Assembly: GCF_029087225.1 (NCBI RefSeq)
Contig: NZ_JARFJD010000022.1
Location: 1 to 64,000 of the forward strand
DNA length: 64,000 nt
Reading direction: 5' to 3'
Source: Limnobacter olei
Lineage (GTDB): Bacteria > Pseudomonadota > Gammaproteobacteria > Burkholderiales > Burkholderiaceae_B
Shown: positions 17,513-26,826 of the stretch, piece after piece
Layout of the letters: every line of letters begins with the position of its first letter
How positions within the stretch are numbered: position 1 is the stretch's first letter
Notes under the pieces: generated by a model
The model's database searches: none
What the model saw: the letters and a program-made list of their open reading frames with translations, nothing else
What the model was told of the DNA's origin: nothing
Position numbers and translations under genes: made by a program

Positions 17513-18664
17513 TCAACGCATGCGTTGCATTCTTTTCACAGGGTCCAGTTCCTCGGTCATGCTTTGGCTGATCGACAATTGCCCCACGTACAAAAACACC
17601 ACCACAGCCGCAGCAACACTCAGTAACACGGCATTCAAACCCTTGGCGGTGTTGCCAATTTCATTGCGAATGTCTTCGCCACCTTCGGTGCCCAGTTGAA
17701 TCAGAATTTTGTCGAACTGTGGGTTGTTGCGAATGGTGGTAGCCAGGCGGGCCAGTAGTTTCGGGCTCATCAGCCCTTTGCTAAATGCAGGTATGTAATC
17801 AGTAGGGGCCACGTTCAAGTGGTTCATGATCTTTTTCAAATGCCAGCGCATCCACGGGTCGGCATTGCGTTTCAGGGTGTCGAGTGCCGATGACAAAGTG
17901 GCTCCACTCTTTAGCAACACCGCCAGTGAAGTCACGAGCAAGCTGACCTGAAAATCGCGGTAAATGGAAAGTGGTAACAAGAACGGGGCAACCGGAAAGA
18001 GCAAGAAGCCCCAGCCCTGAGGCACCTGTTCCAATTTACTTCTCAAATTGCCTTTCCAGCGGGGTAGGGCATAAGTAAATGCGGCGATAGCACCAATAAC
18101 ACTGGCCACAATCAAACCGCCATGAGAGGCAACAATTTCCGACACAATTCGGACGGACATGTTGAACGGTGTCCACACCTCAGGCGGCGCCACTTTCACA
18201 ATAATTGGAATGGATTGCGTGGCCAGCACGTAGCTGAAACCAGCCACACCGGGTATCAATACCATGGGCGGGAAAATGGCTTTCCAGATCACGCTTTTGG
18301 CTTCTTTCTGTGATTTAATCGCTGCGGCCAATGCACGCAAGGTGCCTGGTTTGTCTTTGGCTTCATCCACGGCGGCCAGCATCATGCGGTCGTTCTGTGG
18401 CATTACGGTGCCCAGAATTTGGCTAATCAAAAAGTCGTCGCCCAAACTCAGTTTGCGAACCATCAACTTCAAGGCCGCTTCCCGGCTGCTATTGCGTGTT
18501 CGCTTGTGGCGGGCAATTTTCAGTTCTTCTTCCAGAAAGGTTTTGAACTGTTCTTTGTTTTCAATCGACTTGGCAAGCTGCTCGTAAAATGCTTCGCGCT
18601 TGCCGCGAAAGTCCATCAAGTTGATGGCATTGAAAAAATTGCTGAGTTTCTTTTTGAATGTCAT
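17513..18664 (-). CDS. pilR: Type IVb pilus inner-membrane platform protein (PilR/GspF family)
   Basis: A 383-residue GspF/PilC-like platform protein of the R64 PilR type. It has two cytoplasmic helical domains and several membrane segments (about residues 129-150, 183-205, 218-240 and a C-terminal one before QLSISQSM). It anchors the ATPase PilQ and organises pilin assembly. The start is 2 bases after the pilQ stop. Length is normal for the family. Confidence 0.85.
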   Translation of the reverse strand: MTFKKKLSNFFNAINLMDFRGKREAFYEQLAKSIENKEQFKTFLEEELKIARHKRTRNSSREAALKLMVRKLSLGDDFLISQILGTVMPQNDRMMLAAVDEAKDKPGTLRALAAAIKSQKEAKSVIWKAIFPPMVLIPGVAGFSYVLATQSIPIIVKVAPPEVWTPFNMSVRIVSEIVASHGGLIVASVIGAIAAFTYALPRWKGNLRSKLEQVPQGWGFLLFPVAPFLLPLSIYRDFQVSLLVTSLAVLLKSGATLSSALDTLKRNADPWMRWHLKKIMNHLNVAPTDYIPAFSKGLMSPKLLARLATTIRNNPQFDKILIQLGTEGGEDIRNEIGNTAKGLNAVLLSVAAAVVVFLYVGQLSISQSMTEELDPVKRMQRMR

Positions 18665-18666
18665 GT

Positions 18667-20397
18667 TCAGGTGTAAGCCGCAGTTTCGGCGCGGTCGGCG
18701 TCGTTCATGATTTCGAAACGGTCAAAGCTGTCAAAACGCTCGCAATGGCGCGGATCCACTTCACCCAGCAATGCCTTGTGCAAGGTGTGTTCAAACACAG
18801 TTTTTCCATCCATATTTTCGGATTTAAAGTTGCCATCCGATTTTGAACGGTAGTACATCATGGCTTCATAGTCTTTGCCCTGGCGAATCAGGTTTAGCCA
18901 CTTCCGGTCGGGCGTCAAAATCTCGGCCACCACACTCAAACCCGCCGTGCCGCGGTGTTTACATTTGGGGCAGCCGCCTTGCTTTTTAAAGTAGAAAAGG
19001 TCTCGCTCCAGTTCAAACCGGCTTTCCAGTGTGTCGAGTATTTCAAGCACATGCTCAGAATCGGACATGCCCTGTTGGTACAAGCGACCTCCAATTTTGC
19101 AGTGTGGGCACAGCTTGGGTACCAAGGCCTGGTACACCAGCAGTGTCAAAATATTCGGGTTGGTCAGCACATCTCGACTCATACCGATTTCTTCGTTGGT
19201 CAGGCGCGGCACAATACCGGATATCAAATGCGCGTGCACCGTGCCGCAAGCCATGTGGCCGGTTTCAACAATTTGTTGCGCTGAAATTGCAGTGGCTGGG
19301 TCGCGAATTTCGCCCATCAACACGCAGCCCGGGTCGGCTCGCATCAGGCCAGCAACCACTTCAGCGTATTTGGCGGCTGAACCTTTGCGGTCAAGCAAAT
19401 CACGCTGAATAGGAATTTGGTGCACGCCCCGCAGCGGGTATTCCACTGGGTCTTCAATCGAATAAAACGCATCCGTGCCATTGCCAGGGTGCGTTTCAAT
19501 GAAAGTTTTCAGCGTGGTGGTTTTACCTGACCCTGTAACACCCGCAAAAATAATGGTTCCCGAGGGAGTGTTGGACGCACTCTTTAATTGCTTCATGTGC
19601 GAAGGGGCATAACCCAATTGCTCATAACTTAGAGTGGGTGCGTCAATATCGACATACAGCAAGCGGCACACCACCTTAATACCGGCCCAGCCCCGCATGG
19701 ATTGATAACGCATGGCCACACGTTTGCCACCCACTTCGCGGGCGGCGATCATGCAGTACAGGTTTTCTCCCACCGAGAATTGACTGTTGCTGTTGGAACC
19801 CTTGCCCGATGCATTGTTGTAGGCCCAGGCCACGGCACGCTCTGCTTGCAGCGGGGTGTACACACCGCCTTGCTGGTCACGCAAAAATTCAAGTTCGCCA
19901 TCCACGCGCAGCTTCACTTCGGCAATGTTGTTAACCACTTGCACGTGAATGTCAGTTGCGCGTTCCTGCACAGCCAATGCCACCCAGGATTCAAAAATTT
20001 CTTTGGCTTTTGATTGCGCAACAGCCGGGTCCTCTTCACCTTCAGCGTTGTCGATTTTGGTTCGGGAGTTCTCAATCAGGTGCTCGATTACGCCACCACC
20101 ACAACCAATTTCTGGCCGCTCAAACGTGAATTTCTCGGCAATCAGTTTGCCGCGCAGGTGTGAAATGAAGGGCCGGATCTGTGCGAGTTTTTCCGCATCG
20201 TACAAAATGATGGCTCGCTTCACGCCGGTTTCAATGGCACACACATGTTTTTCAACAGCGGCGGGTAGCTTCAGCAAAGCCCCAGCACTACCGTCGGTCA
20301 GCACGCGCGAAAACGCGGGCAGTTCACTGAGTTTTTCAACTTTCAGTGATTTGTCCGCTTGCGTGGCCAACACATTCAGTGCCGGGTCTCTATTCAT
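18667..20397 (-). CDS. pilQ: Type IVb pilus assembly ATPase (PilQ/GspE family)
   Basis: A 576-residue GspE-type secretion ATPase that powers pilus extension. The Walker A motif GVTGSGKTT lies at about 286-294 and the Walker B region VLMGEIRD at about 359-366. TGHMACGTVHAH is the His box. A metal-binding tetracysteine, CPHC and CPKC, lies at about 430-479, a feature of assembly rather than retraction ATPases. The start is the ATG at 20397, 2 bases after the pilP stop. Confidence 0.92.
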   Translation of the reverse strand: MNRDPALNVLATQADKSLKVEKLSELPAFSRVLTDGSAGALLKLPAAVEKHVCAIETGVKRAIILYDAEKLAQIRPFISHLRGKLIAEKFTFERPEIGCGGGVIEHLIENSRTKIDNAEGEEDPAVAQSKAKEIFESWVALAVQERATDIHVQVVNNIAEVKLRVDGELEFLRDQQGGVYTPLQAERAVAWAYNNASGKGSNSNSQFSVGENLYCMIAAREVGGKRVAMRYQSMRGWAGIKVVCRLLYVDIDAPTLSYEQLGYAPSHMKQLKSASNTPSGTIIFAGVTGSGKTTTLKTFIETHPGNGTDAFYSIEDPVEYPLRGVHQIPIQRDLLDRKGSAAKYAEVVAGLMRADPGCVLMGEIRDPATAISAQQIVETGHMACGTVHAHLISGIVPRLTNEEIGMSRDVLTNPNILTLLVYQALVPKLCPHCKIGGRLYQQGMSDSEHVLEILDTLESRFELERDLFYFKKQGGCPKCKHRGTAGLSVVAEILTPDRKWLNLIRQGKDYEAMMYYRSKSDGNFKSENMDGKTVFEHTLHKALLGEVDPRHCERFDSFDRFEIMNDADRAETAAYT

Positions 20398-20399
20398 GA

Positions 20400-20969
20400 T
20401 CAAAACCTCACTTGCGCACCCACGGAGACATGCTGCGTGTTGCCGTTGCTTGCGACCAATTCGAGTCCGTTGTGGGTGATTCTCTTGATGTTGAACTTGC
20501 CAAGTTGCTCACCTTCACGAAGTGTGCGTACGCTTCGACCTGCTGTTTGAATTTCAGCGGTCATTGCACCGGTTGTGCCATACACGCCGAGTACTGTGTT
20601 GGCTGAAACTGCAGGTGCTGTCTTGCTGGTGGCTCGCACCGGGGCTGCTGTGGCTGTACTTGGCGCAACTGCTGTAGGTGTGGGTGTTGCCAATGGTTTA
20701 CTTGCCGTACTTGTTACACTTCCGCCAATTTTCAGCGCAGCTTGTAATTCTTCCCGCATGGCTTGTTCTTCTTGCAGCCTTTGAATTTCTGCCAGTGTTT
20801 TGATGTTCAACGGCACTGAAACCCCGTTGAGCTTGATGTTTTCAACGGGTGTGACTGCCGTTTTGTTCTCGGCCTTCGCTTCCACTTTGGGTGGTGCGGT
20901 GTCCTGCGCATGCAGGTTGTTCAAAGCCAAGGCTGCAAGCAGGCCGCCCAGAAAATGGTTAATACGCAT
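20400..20969 (-). CDS. pilP: Type IVb pilus protein PilP
   Basis: A 189-residue exported protein: signal peptide with LLAALALNNLHA, a coiled-coil-prone segment (EIQRLQEEQAMREELQAALK), a long Ala/Thr/Pro linker, and a C-terminal domain (VLGVYGTTGAMTAEIQTAG onward) that matches the R64 PilP type. It is thought to connect the secretin and inner-membrane parts in the periplasm. It overlaps pilO by 11 bases. Confidence 0.8.
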   Translation of the reverse strand: MRINHFLGGLLAALALNNLHAQDTAPPKVEAKAENKTAVTPVENIKLNGVSVPLNIKTLAEIQRLQEEQAMREELQAALKIGGSVTSTASKPLATPTPTAVAPSTATAAPVRATSKTAPAVSANTVLGVYGTTGAMTAEIQTAGRSVRTLREGEQLGKFNIKRITHNGLELVASNGNTQHVSVGAQVRF

Positions 20970-22248
20970 AAAGTGCTCCCTTCAATGTCACCATCACAGC
21001 GGCATCCAGGTTTTTGGGTTCAATCTTCATTGAAATTTGGTTCCAGTAAATTCCGGAAGGGTATCGATCCAGAAAGTCCTTCATGAGGGTCAGGCTGCCA
21101 GTCACCTCAGTTGCATGCCGGTTGACCGACACATTGGGTGGAATGCTCTTGAAGCCAGTGGGCCAGGTTTGGCCTTGGGTGTCGACCTTGAACTGAATGC
21201 CCGCTTTTTGCCAGGCCTGTTGTTCCAGATAAAGCAACTCGCTGGCTTCTTGTTTCTTGGGCAAATCCTGCAGTTGTTGAATGCCCCGGGTGGCCATGTC
21301 GTAGGAGAAGGAGAACTTCAGTTTGTTGACGTCTTTGGGATCCGGGCTGCTTTGCTGATTGTTCAAAAAGCTCACCAACTCTTGTGTGTAGCCGCCCTGC
21401 GATTGCCACTGGCTGGTGCACTTACCCAGGTTGCACTGAATTCCTTCAAGCAGCCAGCCTCGTGCCATGAAAGGCTGCTCGCTCAACAGGTTCAGCATTT
21501 CAATTACATCGGTATTGGCCAGCCCCACATTGCGTTGATCAGTGGCCAGTTTTTTCAAATACTGCGGGGTTTGTATGCTTGACTGCGCCTGCTTCATGCG
21601 CTCTTCACGTGCGCTGGCTTCCAGGTATTCGTTGCCGCCATACGCACCGCCTGCCAACAACAGCACCACCGCAAGCATTGCCGAGGCCTTGATCAAATCG
21701 GTGGGTAAACCAATCAGCGCATGTTTGTTGCTGAAGTTACCCAAGCGGGCTGCAATGTCCAGGGGCAACGCACTTGGAAATAGCTCGGGTGCGTTGCTGT
21801 AAACATGGTATTCCGAACTTTCGATTGACCCATTGGTGTAGGTGTTCACTGTACTAAACACCTCGGCATCGCTGCCGATGATGTCCATGGTGGGCGCACC
21901 CTGTTCAATGACCACCAAGGCCATCTGACCTTTCTTGCTTCCTTCTTCTATGCGAATTGCATAGATGGCGTGTTCTTGTTCATTCTGTGTGGCCAACATG
22001 GCCGCCAGGCTGTACACCTGTCCGGTGCGTTCCTCATCCGAGATATCAGGATCGAAGTTATAAAGACCCAGGTATTCATTCTGATGGCCTTTGAGCAAAA
22101 TATGCTTGGTGGCATCAATGCGGTCTGCATACTCCCGAATATCGGCAATCCGTTTGCTGTAGCTTGAGCGTGCCAGTGGCTGCCAGTTCAAGCCGGCAAT
22201 GTAGGCCTTTTTCCCCAGCTGATGAACTACTGCAGACTGCTCAGCCAT
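20959..22248 (-). CDS. pilO: Type IVb pilus protein PilO
   Basis: A 429-residue protein of the R64 PilO (PilO2) type. An N-terminal cytoplasmic region about 190 residues long precedes one membrane helix (ASAMLAVVLLLAGGAYGG) and a periplasmic part. In such systems PilO links cytoplasmic ATPase to the periplasmic ring. It lies 15 bases after the secretin and overlaps pilP by 11 bases, as expected for an operon. Confidence 0.82.
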   Translation of the reverse strand: MAEQSAVVHQLGKKAYIAGLNWQPLARSSYSKRIADIREYADRIDATKHILLKGHQNEYLGLYNFDPDISDEERTGQVYSLAAMLATQNEQEHAIYAIRIEEGSKKGQMALVVIEQGAPTMDIIGSDAEVFSTVNTYTNGSIESSEYHVYSNAPELFPSALPLDIAARLGNFSNKHALIGLPTDLIKASAMLAVVLLLAGGAYGGNEYLEASAREERMKQAQSSIQTPQYLKKLATDQRNVGLANTDVIEMLNLLSEQPFMARGWLLEGIQCNLGKCTSQWQSQGGYTQELVSFLNNQQSSPDPKDVNKLKFSFSYDMATRGIQQLQDLPKKQEASELLYLEQQAWQKAGIQFKVDTQGQTWPTGFKSIPPNVSVNRHATEVTGSLTLMKDFLDRYPSGIYWNQISMKIEPKNLDAAVMVTLKGALYAY

Positions 22249-22263
22249 GGCGCATCTCCATGC

Positions 22264-24027
22264 TTACAGAACGACCGCGCGAACCAGAACGATGAAGTTC
22301 TCTCGCATGGTGGAAAGGTTGCGCGAACCGCCGGCCAGCAGTGGTGCTTGCTCGGTCAGTTTGCGCTCGGTGAAACCGGATACATCGCGGGACAGGCCTG
22401 TGATGGCCATCACTTCACCTGGGCGAAGTGCGATGGTGTACTGGTCAGAAATACTGCTGGTGTTGGGCGTTTGAACCCGTTGCAGGGTTTCGCCAGAGCC
22501 AGTGGTAATTTCCAGCAGGCTAGTGAGGTCAGACAAACTAATGCCCATTTTCAACATGATGGTGTTGTTGTCCAGAATGAAAGGCATGGCGGCAAATTGA
22601 TCGCCAGTTGTAATTTCATCCGTGGTCAAGCCGGGCACACCTGTACCGCCACCCAAAGCACCTGAGGAGGCGGGTTTGGTTTCCGACAAATAACCCGTGG
22701 TGGTTAGCCTTGCCTTGCGTGCCCACTGCCTGTTCAATGCGACCAAGGAAATGGGGCGGTGTTGCACGTTGTCGCCAATTTCATTGAGGGCCTGCACAAT
22801 GGCCGAGCTTGCGCCGAAACGTTGATTGGTCGGGCTGTTGGGTGGGTTTTGTCCAGGAATAAAACCTTGCAAGGCCTCAGGAATTGTCAGTGCTATGAGG
22901 CCTGCCTCGGGCGCCACCAGCGAGTCAGGCGACAACACACCAATGCCATAGCGCTGGGACAGGCTTCTGAAAAACACATCCCAGCTCACGCCCTGTTGGT
23001 CGTCTTTCTTGGACATGACCGAGTAAATATCAAGTTGTACATGCACCTGTTTCAGCATGTTTGCATTCTCGGCACGAATCAGATCCCGCACCTGGGTTTG
23101 CATGTCTCGGCTTGTTTTAACCATCACACGGCCCGTGCCTTCGGCCACGATCACTTCGGAACCGGGCACTGAGGCCACCATGCGGTTAATCACATCCAGA
23201 ATACTCGCTTGTCCGTCAATTTTCCCTTTCTCGGACACGCTCAAATTCGAATTGCTTTGCACTTCATTGCCCCGCACCCGGCCTTGCGTACCGCTGCTCA
23301 TGGCGTATTCATAACCATTGGGGAAAGAGGCCAGCTCATACATAGCGGTGGTGTAACGCATGATGACAATTGAGTTGTCGCGGTACTCCCAGGACAAGCC
23401 CAGTTTGTCGGTGGTGTTGTTTAAAAAATCAATCAGCGTACCGTCCCAGTTCATCGCCACAGCACCGACTGTGGCGCGGGGCGCCAGGGCCACACTGTCA
23501 ACTGCGACTGGCGTGGAGGCCGGGGGTGCCGCTTCGGTTGGCGCGCTCACAGGTGGCAACTGGCGTGCACCCCGGCGTGGTTCGGCGCTGACCGGTGCGT
23601 TGAATACATCTTGTTGAATGCGAACGGGAATGCCGACCATTTGGGTCAAGCGGGCTGCCACCGTATTCAAATCCACGGGGCGGCCTTTGTCCGCAAAATT
23701 CATTTTATAGGTTTCATGGAAAATCGCGGGCAACTTGTCGTCGTCATTCACATGCACGAAGGTGCCGCCAATCCAGCTTTTGCTGGCGCGTTTCAGTACC
23801 TTCGCATTTTGTTGTTGCTTGGCTTGTTCTTCGGCGTATTGCCGACCACCACGAAAGGAACCGTTGGTTTGCAAGCTGGTGTTCACCTGCTCAACTTTGC
23901 GCAAGCCGTTGTCATTGTCAGCCTGTACTTCAGCCTTGATCTGTGGACCTGTGCAAGCTGCTGTTCCAAGGCTTAGCAATGCTGCAACAGCAGTGGATAC
24001 CCATGTTCTGTTTGGTGGTGTCTTCAT
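22264..24027 (-). CDS. pilN: Type IVb pilus secretin PilN
   Basis: A 587-residue outer-membrane lipoprotein secretin, with lipobox LGTAAC (Cys25). The middle part carries N-type domains (LTQMVGIPVRIQQDVF, TLIDFLNNTTDKLGLSW). The C-terminus is the secretin barrel region (MPFILDNNTIMLKMGISLSDL, then YTIALRPGEVMAITGLS). It forms the outer-membrane pore for the pilus. It starts 3 bases after the pilL stop and is the longest gene of the operon. Confidence 0.9.
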   Translation of the reverse strand: MKTPPNRTWVSTAVAALLSLGTAACTGPQIKAEVQADNDNGLRKVEQVNTSLQTNGSFRGGRQYAEEQAKQQQNAKVLKRASKSWIGGTFVHVNDDDKLPAIFHETYKMNFADKGRPVDLNTVAARLTQMVGIPVRIQQDVFNAPVSAEPRRGARQLPPVSAPTEAAPPASTPVAVDSVALAPRATVGAVAMNWDGTLIDFLNNTTDKLGLSWEYRDNSIVIMRYTTAMYELASFPNGYEYAMSSGTQGRVRGNEVQSNSNLSVSEKGKIDGQASILDVINRMVASVPGSEVIVAEGTGRVMVKTSRDMQTQVRDLIRAENANMLKQVHVQLDIYSVMSKKDDQQGVSWDVFFRSLSQRYGIGVLSPDSLVAPEAGLIALTIPEALQGFIPGQNPPNSPTNQRFGASSAIVQALNEIGDNVQHRPISLVALNRQWARKARLTTTGYLSETKPASSGALGGGTGVPGLTTDEITTGDQFAAMPFILDNNTIMLKMGISLSDLTSLLEITTGSGETLQRVQTPNTSSISDQYTIALRPGEVMAITGLSRDVSGFTERKLTEQAPLLAGGSRNLSTMRENFIVLVRAVVL

Positions 24028-24030
24028 GTT

Positions 24031-24738
24031 TTATCGGCACTCTTCTTTTTGGTCGCCCAAGCGGGTAATGCGCAGCAATGGCGGTTCGTTGTTGTAAACA
24101 CAGGCTTCCAAGGGGTATTCGCTGTTCTTGATTCCCGGTGTTTCAAGCACTTGTTCCACTGCATATTCAAACGTACCCGAGAAGGTGGTGCCCGCTGCAA
24201 TCATCACGTAGCGGTCGGCATCCCAGCGGAAGGTGTAACCCGCTTCCTTGGCCCAGCGGCGAATGGCTTTGTCCAGCCTACCGTCTTCAACACGCAATTC
24301 CCATTGAATGGCACGCGGGGTCACCACCAGTCTTGCGCTTTCCTGTTTCACTGGCAGGGCAGCCAATTGCTCGGCTTCCCGAATCACTTTGGGCGGCAGG
24401 TCAACTATGAATACATCGGAGGATGGGGCTTGCATGGCCAGCTGTATGTTGCTGGTTTTGTTTGAAGTGGCGCTCGGGGATTTGGGTTCGAGGTTGGGCT
24501 GAGCAACCGCTACGAAGCTTCGGGCTTGCGGCAGGGGGTCTGGGGCGCTGTGCCTGGCCAGCTCAACATTGCGCGATAGCAACTCATCCGCGAAATAAGG
24601 AAGGTGGTCCTCATGTTTCTCTGCCACCATGGCGTGTGCGGGTGTCTTCATCGCAACTGTGGCACCTGTCTCCCCACTCGTTTCCCCGGTTGTATTCCAT
24701 GCCATCAACACAATGGCTAGACCAAGAGCAAATTCCAT
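24031..24738 (-). CDS. pilL: PilL/TcpQ-like pilus protein
   Basis: A 235-residue protein with an N-terminal hydrophobic segment. The C-terminus matches the TcpQ/PilL domain of the toxin-coregulated pilus family: WELRVEDGRLDKAIRRWAKEAGYTFRWD and FSGTFEYAVEQVL. It probably helps localise or stabilise the secretin in the envelope. It is the first gene of the operon, behind an AAGAAGG ribosome site. Confidence 0.75.
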   Translation of the reverse strand: MEFALGLAIVLMAWNTTGETSGETGATVAMKTPAHAMVAEKHEDHLPYFADELLSRNVELARHSAPDPLPQARSFVAVAQPNLEPKSPSATSNKTSNIQLAMQAPSSDVFIVDLPPKVIREAEQLAALPVKQESARLVVTPRAIQWELRVEDGRLDKAIRRWAKEAGYTFRWDADRYVMIAAGTTFSGTFEYAVEQVLETPGIKNSEYPLEACVYNNEPPLLRITRLGDQKEECR

Positions 24739-24795
24739 ATTCGTTTTACCTTCTTCGTATGGATCGGTTTTAAGCGAGTTTGCAAATTTTATTAA

Positions 24796-24819
24796 TTCGA
24801 ATATACATCAATATACGAA
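24796..24819. promoter_or_regulatory. Imperfect palindrome over the pilus promoter
   Basis: A 24-base near-palindrome with outer arms TTCG and CGAA and an inner ATAT/ATAT match (about nine of twelve half-site positions pair). It covers the -10 box of the pilus promoter, so a repressor bound here would block RNA polymerase. No regulator gene sits beside it. Confidence 0.4.
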
Positions 24820-24838
24820 ATATTTTCTTTTGCAGCAA
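24810..24838 (-). promoter_or_regulatory. Putative promoter of pilus operon
   Basis: On the minus strand TTGCTG (-35, 24838-24833) and TATATT (-10, 24815-24810) are 17 bases apart, about 75 bases before the pilL start. The -35 is weak (three of six), so an activator or other sigma factor could be involved. Confidence 0.45.
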
Positions 24839-24884
24839 TCCCAAATTTCTTCTGCTGCGTCAGGGGGTTTTTGTCAGAGGCAAA

Positions 24885-25376
24885 TCAATCTTGATAAATC
24901 GCGTCGAGCCATTGATTGCCTTCGTGCGGGCTGTAATGAACCAAAAGGTAGGCCGCTGTCTCAAGCACTGCAAGACTGCAGGCCTGTGCTTCGTCGAAGG
25001 CTTCCTGATTGATTGCGTCGTATTCGTAAATACACACTTTCAAGAGTTCGCCGATCAGGCGAGGAGTGGATTCGATGGTTTTTATTTTGGGGCGCAGTTC
25101 TGAATAGGCTTTCATCAGGCCACGGAAGTAGTGCCAGGTGGTGCCTTCAGTTTCGGCCAGGCCTCGAAGGATGAAAGACAAGCTCAGGTTCAAAAGGCCC
25201 GCGTCTTCGATGTGTGCAGCCAATTCGCTGTATTCACAGTCGCATGGATCGACTGGATGGTGAGCCCTGAAATATGCAATGTTATTTGCAATCGGGTTGT
25301 CGGAGGAAAGGCCTGCAAGCGCTGCTGCCGTACTCTCGAATGGCTTTGTTTGTGCGACCATGTTTTTATTGTTCAC
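24885..25376 (-). CDS. Protein of unknown function
   Basis: A 163-residue soluble, helical protein with a GTG start, or an ATG at 25361. The features seen are several cysteines (DPCDCEY, KVCIYEY, AQACSLAV) and an acidic C-terminus. No signal peptide or membrane segment, no family recognised. It lies on the same strand about 150 bases upstream of the pilus operon, separated by the probable pilus promoter. Confidence 0.5.
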   Translation of the reverse strand: MNNKNMVAQTKPFESTAAALAGLSSDNPIANNIAYFRAHHPVDPCDCEYSELAAHIEDAGLLNLSLSFILRGLAETEGTTWHYFRGLMKAYSELRPKIKTIESTPRLIGELLKVCIYEYDAINQEAFDEAQACSLAVLETAAYLLVHYSPHEGNQWLDAIYQD

Positions 25377-25735
25377 TCGTTGAGTTAATGAATACTTGCC
25401 CGAATTTATTGTGCGAACAAGTGTTGACTGAACAAATGTTTGAAAAAAATCACATTTTTTGTCATTTCATGTAACAGTACCTACAAAAATTGCGACAAAT
25501 TCTAAGTATCCACATGAGGTGATCATCGAAGATCCATGATTTATAAAGGGATTAATTTCCTTTTATATTTCATTCTCGTGATAAGTTTGTTGCAAATTCC
25601 TGCAGTCCTCTCTGAGCTTTTCTCGGTCTTTTGCCGTTTCTAGATGTATTCAGAACCCTCCCACCCAGATTCCTCTCAATGTTCAACGAAAGCAATCACA
25701 TCAAAGGGTGGGGGTGGGGGGTAAAAAGGGGGGTG
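25377..25735. other. Intergenic, AT-rich then G-rich; no gene seen
   Basis: About 360 bases without a supportable gene. The left part is AT-rich with promoter-like A/T runs that could serve the minus-strand gene at 24885-25376. The right end is the G-rich tract described separately. No RNA gene recognised. Confidence 0.6.
25706..25733 (+). repeat. G-rich tract, possible G-quadruplex
   Basis: Four runs of three to six G within 28 bases, separated by T, T and TAAAAA, just past the stop codon of the minus-strand alcohol dehydrogenase gene. This pattern could fold as a G-quadruplex on the plus strand; the transcript of the dehydrogenase gene would carry the C-rich complement. Confidence 0.5.
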
Positions 25736-26737
25736 TTATCGTGACAATACCACCCTAAAGCGGGGGCTACCGTGACGAACCTTCTCAATCGCTTCATTGA
25801 TCTGCTCGAAGCGGTAGGTTTCAACGATGGGTTGTATGTTGTGCAAGGCTGCGAATTTCAGCATATCCGCGATAACACGTGGGCTGCCCACAGGTGAGGA
25901 TGAAATGGTGCGTTGCTGCCCCATCAATCCAAACACGCCGATGTCCAAAGGCTCCAGTATTGCACCCAGAAAATGCAAACGCCCTTTGGGTGCCAGCGTA
26001 GCAATGTAGGCATTCCAGTCGAGTTTCACATTCACAGTCGACAAAATCAGGTCGAATGAGCCGGCCGCCTTTTTCAATGCGTCGGCGTCTTTGCTGTTGA
26101 GCACGTGGTGTGCGCCCATGCTTTTCAGTTCATCGGTTTTGGAAGAATCACTGCTAAATGCTGTTACCTCGCAGCCCCACGCTTTTAGAAACATCACTGC
26201 CATGTGGCCCAAGCCGCCCACACCAATGACAGCCACTTTGCTTTGCGGTGAAATATTGAATTGCACCAGTGGGTTGTACACGGTGATGCCACCACACAGT
26301 AGCGGGCCTGCTGTTACCGGGTTGACACCCGCGGGAATTTTCACAGCGCTGATCGCCTGTGCACGTACCTTGTCAGCAAACCCGCCATGGCGGCCAACAA
26401 TTGTGCCTTTGGCCGTGCTGCACAGGTTGTGATCGCCGCCCATGCACATTCTGCAACTTTCGCAGTAGCCTGCATGCCAGCCAAGGCCCACGACATCACC
26501 CAAAGCAAGGTGGCTGACATGGCTGCCCACTTTGCTCACTCGGCCAATAATTTCATGGCCAGCCACCATGGGGTATTTGGCGCGGCCCCAGTCGTTGTCA
26601 AGCATGCTGACATCGCTGTGGCAAATGCCGCAGTGGTCGACATCAATTTCGATATCAAATGCGCCCAGTTCACCGGGGTCGTACTGATAGGGTTTGAGTG
26701 GGCCTTTGGCCTCGAAAGCTGCGTAAGCGTTGATCAT
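25736..26737 (-). CDS. Zinc-dependent NAD(P) alcohol dehydrogenase
   Basis: A 333-residue medium-chain dehydrogenase of the cinnamyl-alcohol/YahK-like group. The catalytic zinc site is CGICHSD (Cys36) with GHE at residues 60-62. The structural zinc site is the four-cysteine loop CESCRMCMGGDHNLC, and GVGGLGHMA is the nucleotide-binding motif. It interconverts alcohols and aldehydes; the substrate is unknown. It is divergent from the molybdenum enzyme across about 90 bases. Confidence 0.88.
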   Translation of the reverse strand: MINAYAAFEAKGPLKPYQYDPGELGAFDIEIDVDHCGICHSDVSMLDNDWGRAKYPMVAGHEIIGRVSKVGSHVSHLALGDVVGLGWHAGYCESCRMCMGGDHNLCSTAKGTIVGRHGGFADKVRAQAISAVKIPAGVNPVTAGPLLCGGITVYNPLVQFNISPQSKVAVIGVGGLGHMAVMFLKAWGCEVTAFSSDSSKTDELKSMGAHHVLNSKDADALKKAAGSFDLILSTVNVKLDWNAYIATLAPKGRLHFLGAILEPLDIGVFGLMGQQRTISSSPVGSPRVIADMLKFAALHNIQPIVETYRFEQINEAIEKVRHGSPRFRVVLSR

Positions 26738-26826
26738 GATGTCTCCTTGAGTTTGCTTGATGGTATTACACCTTCGACAGTAGTATGTAGGTGAAAGTAA
26801 TAATCAGAACAATCAGGAGACAAGAC

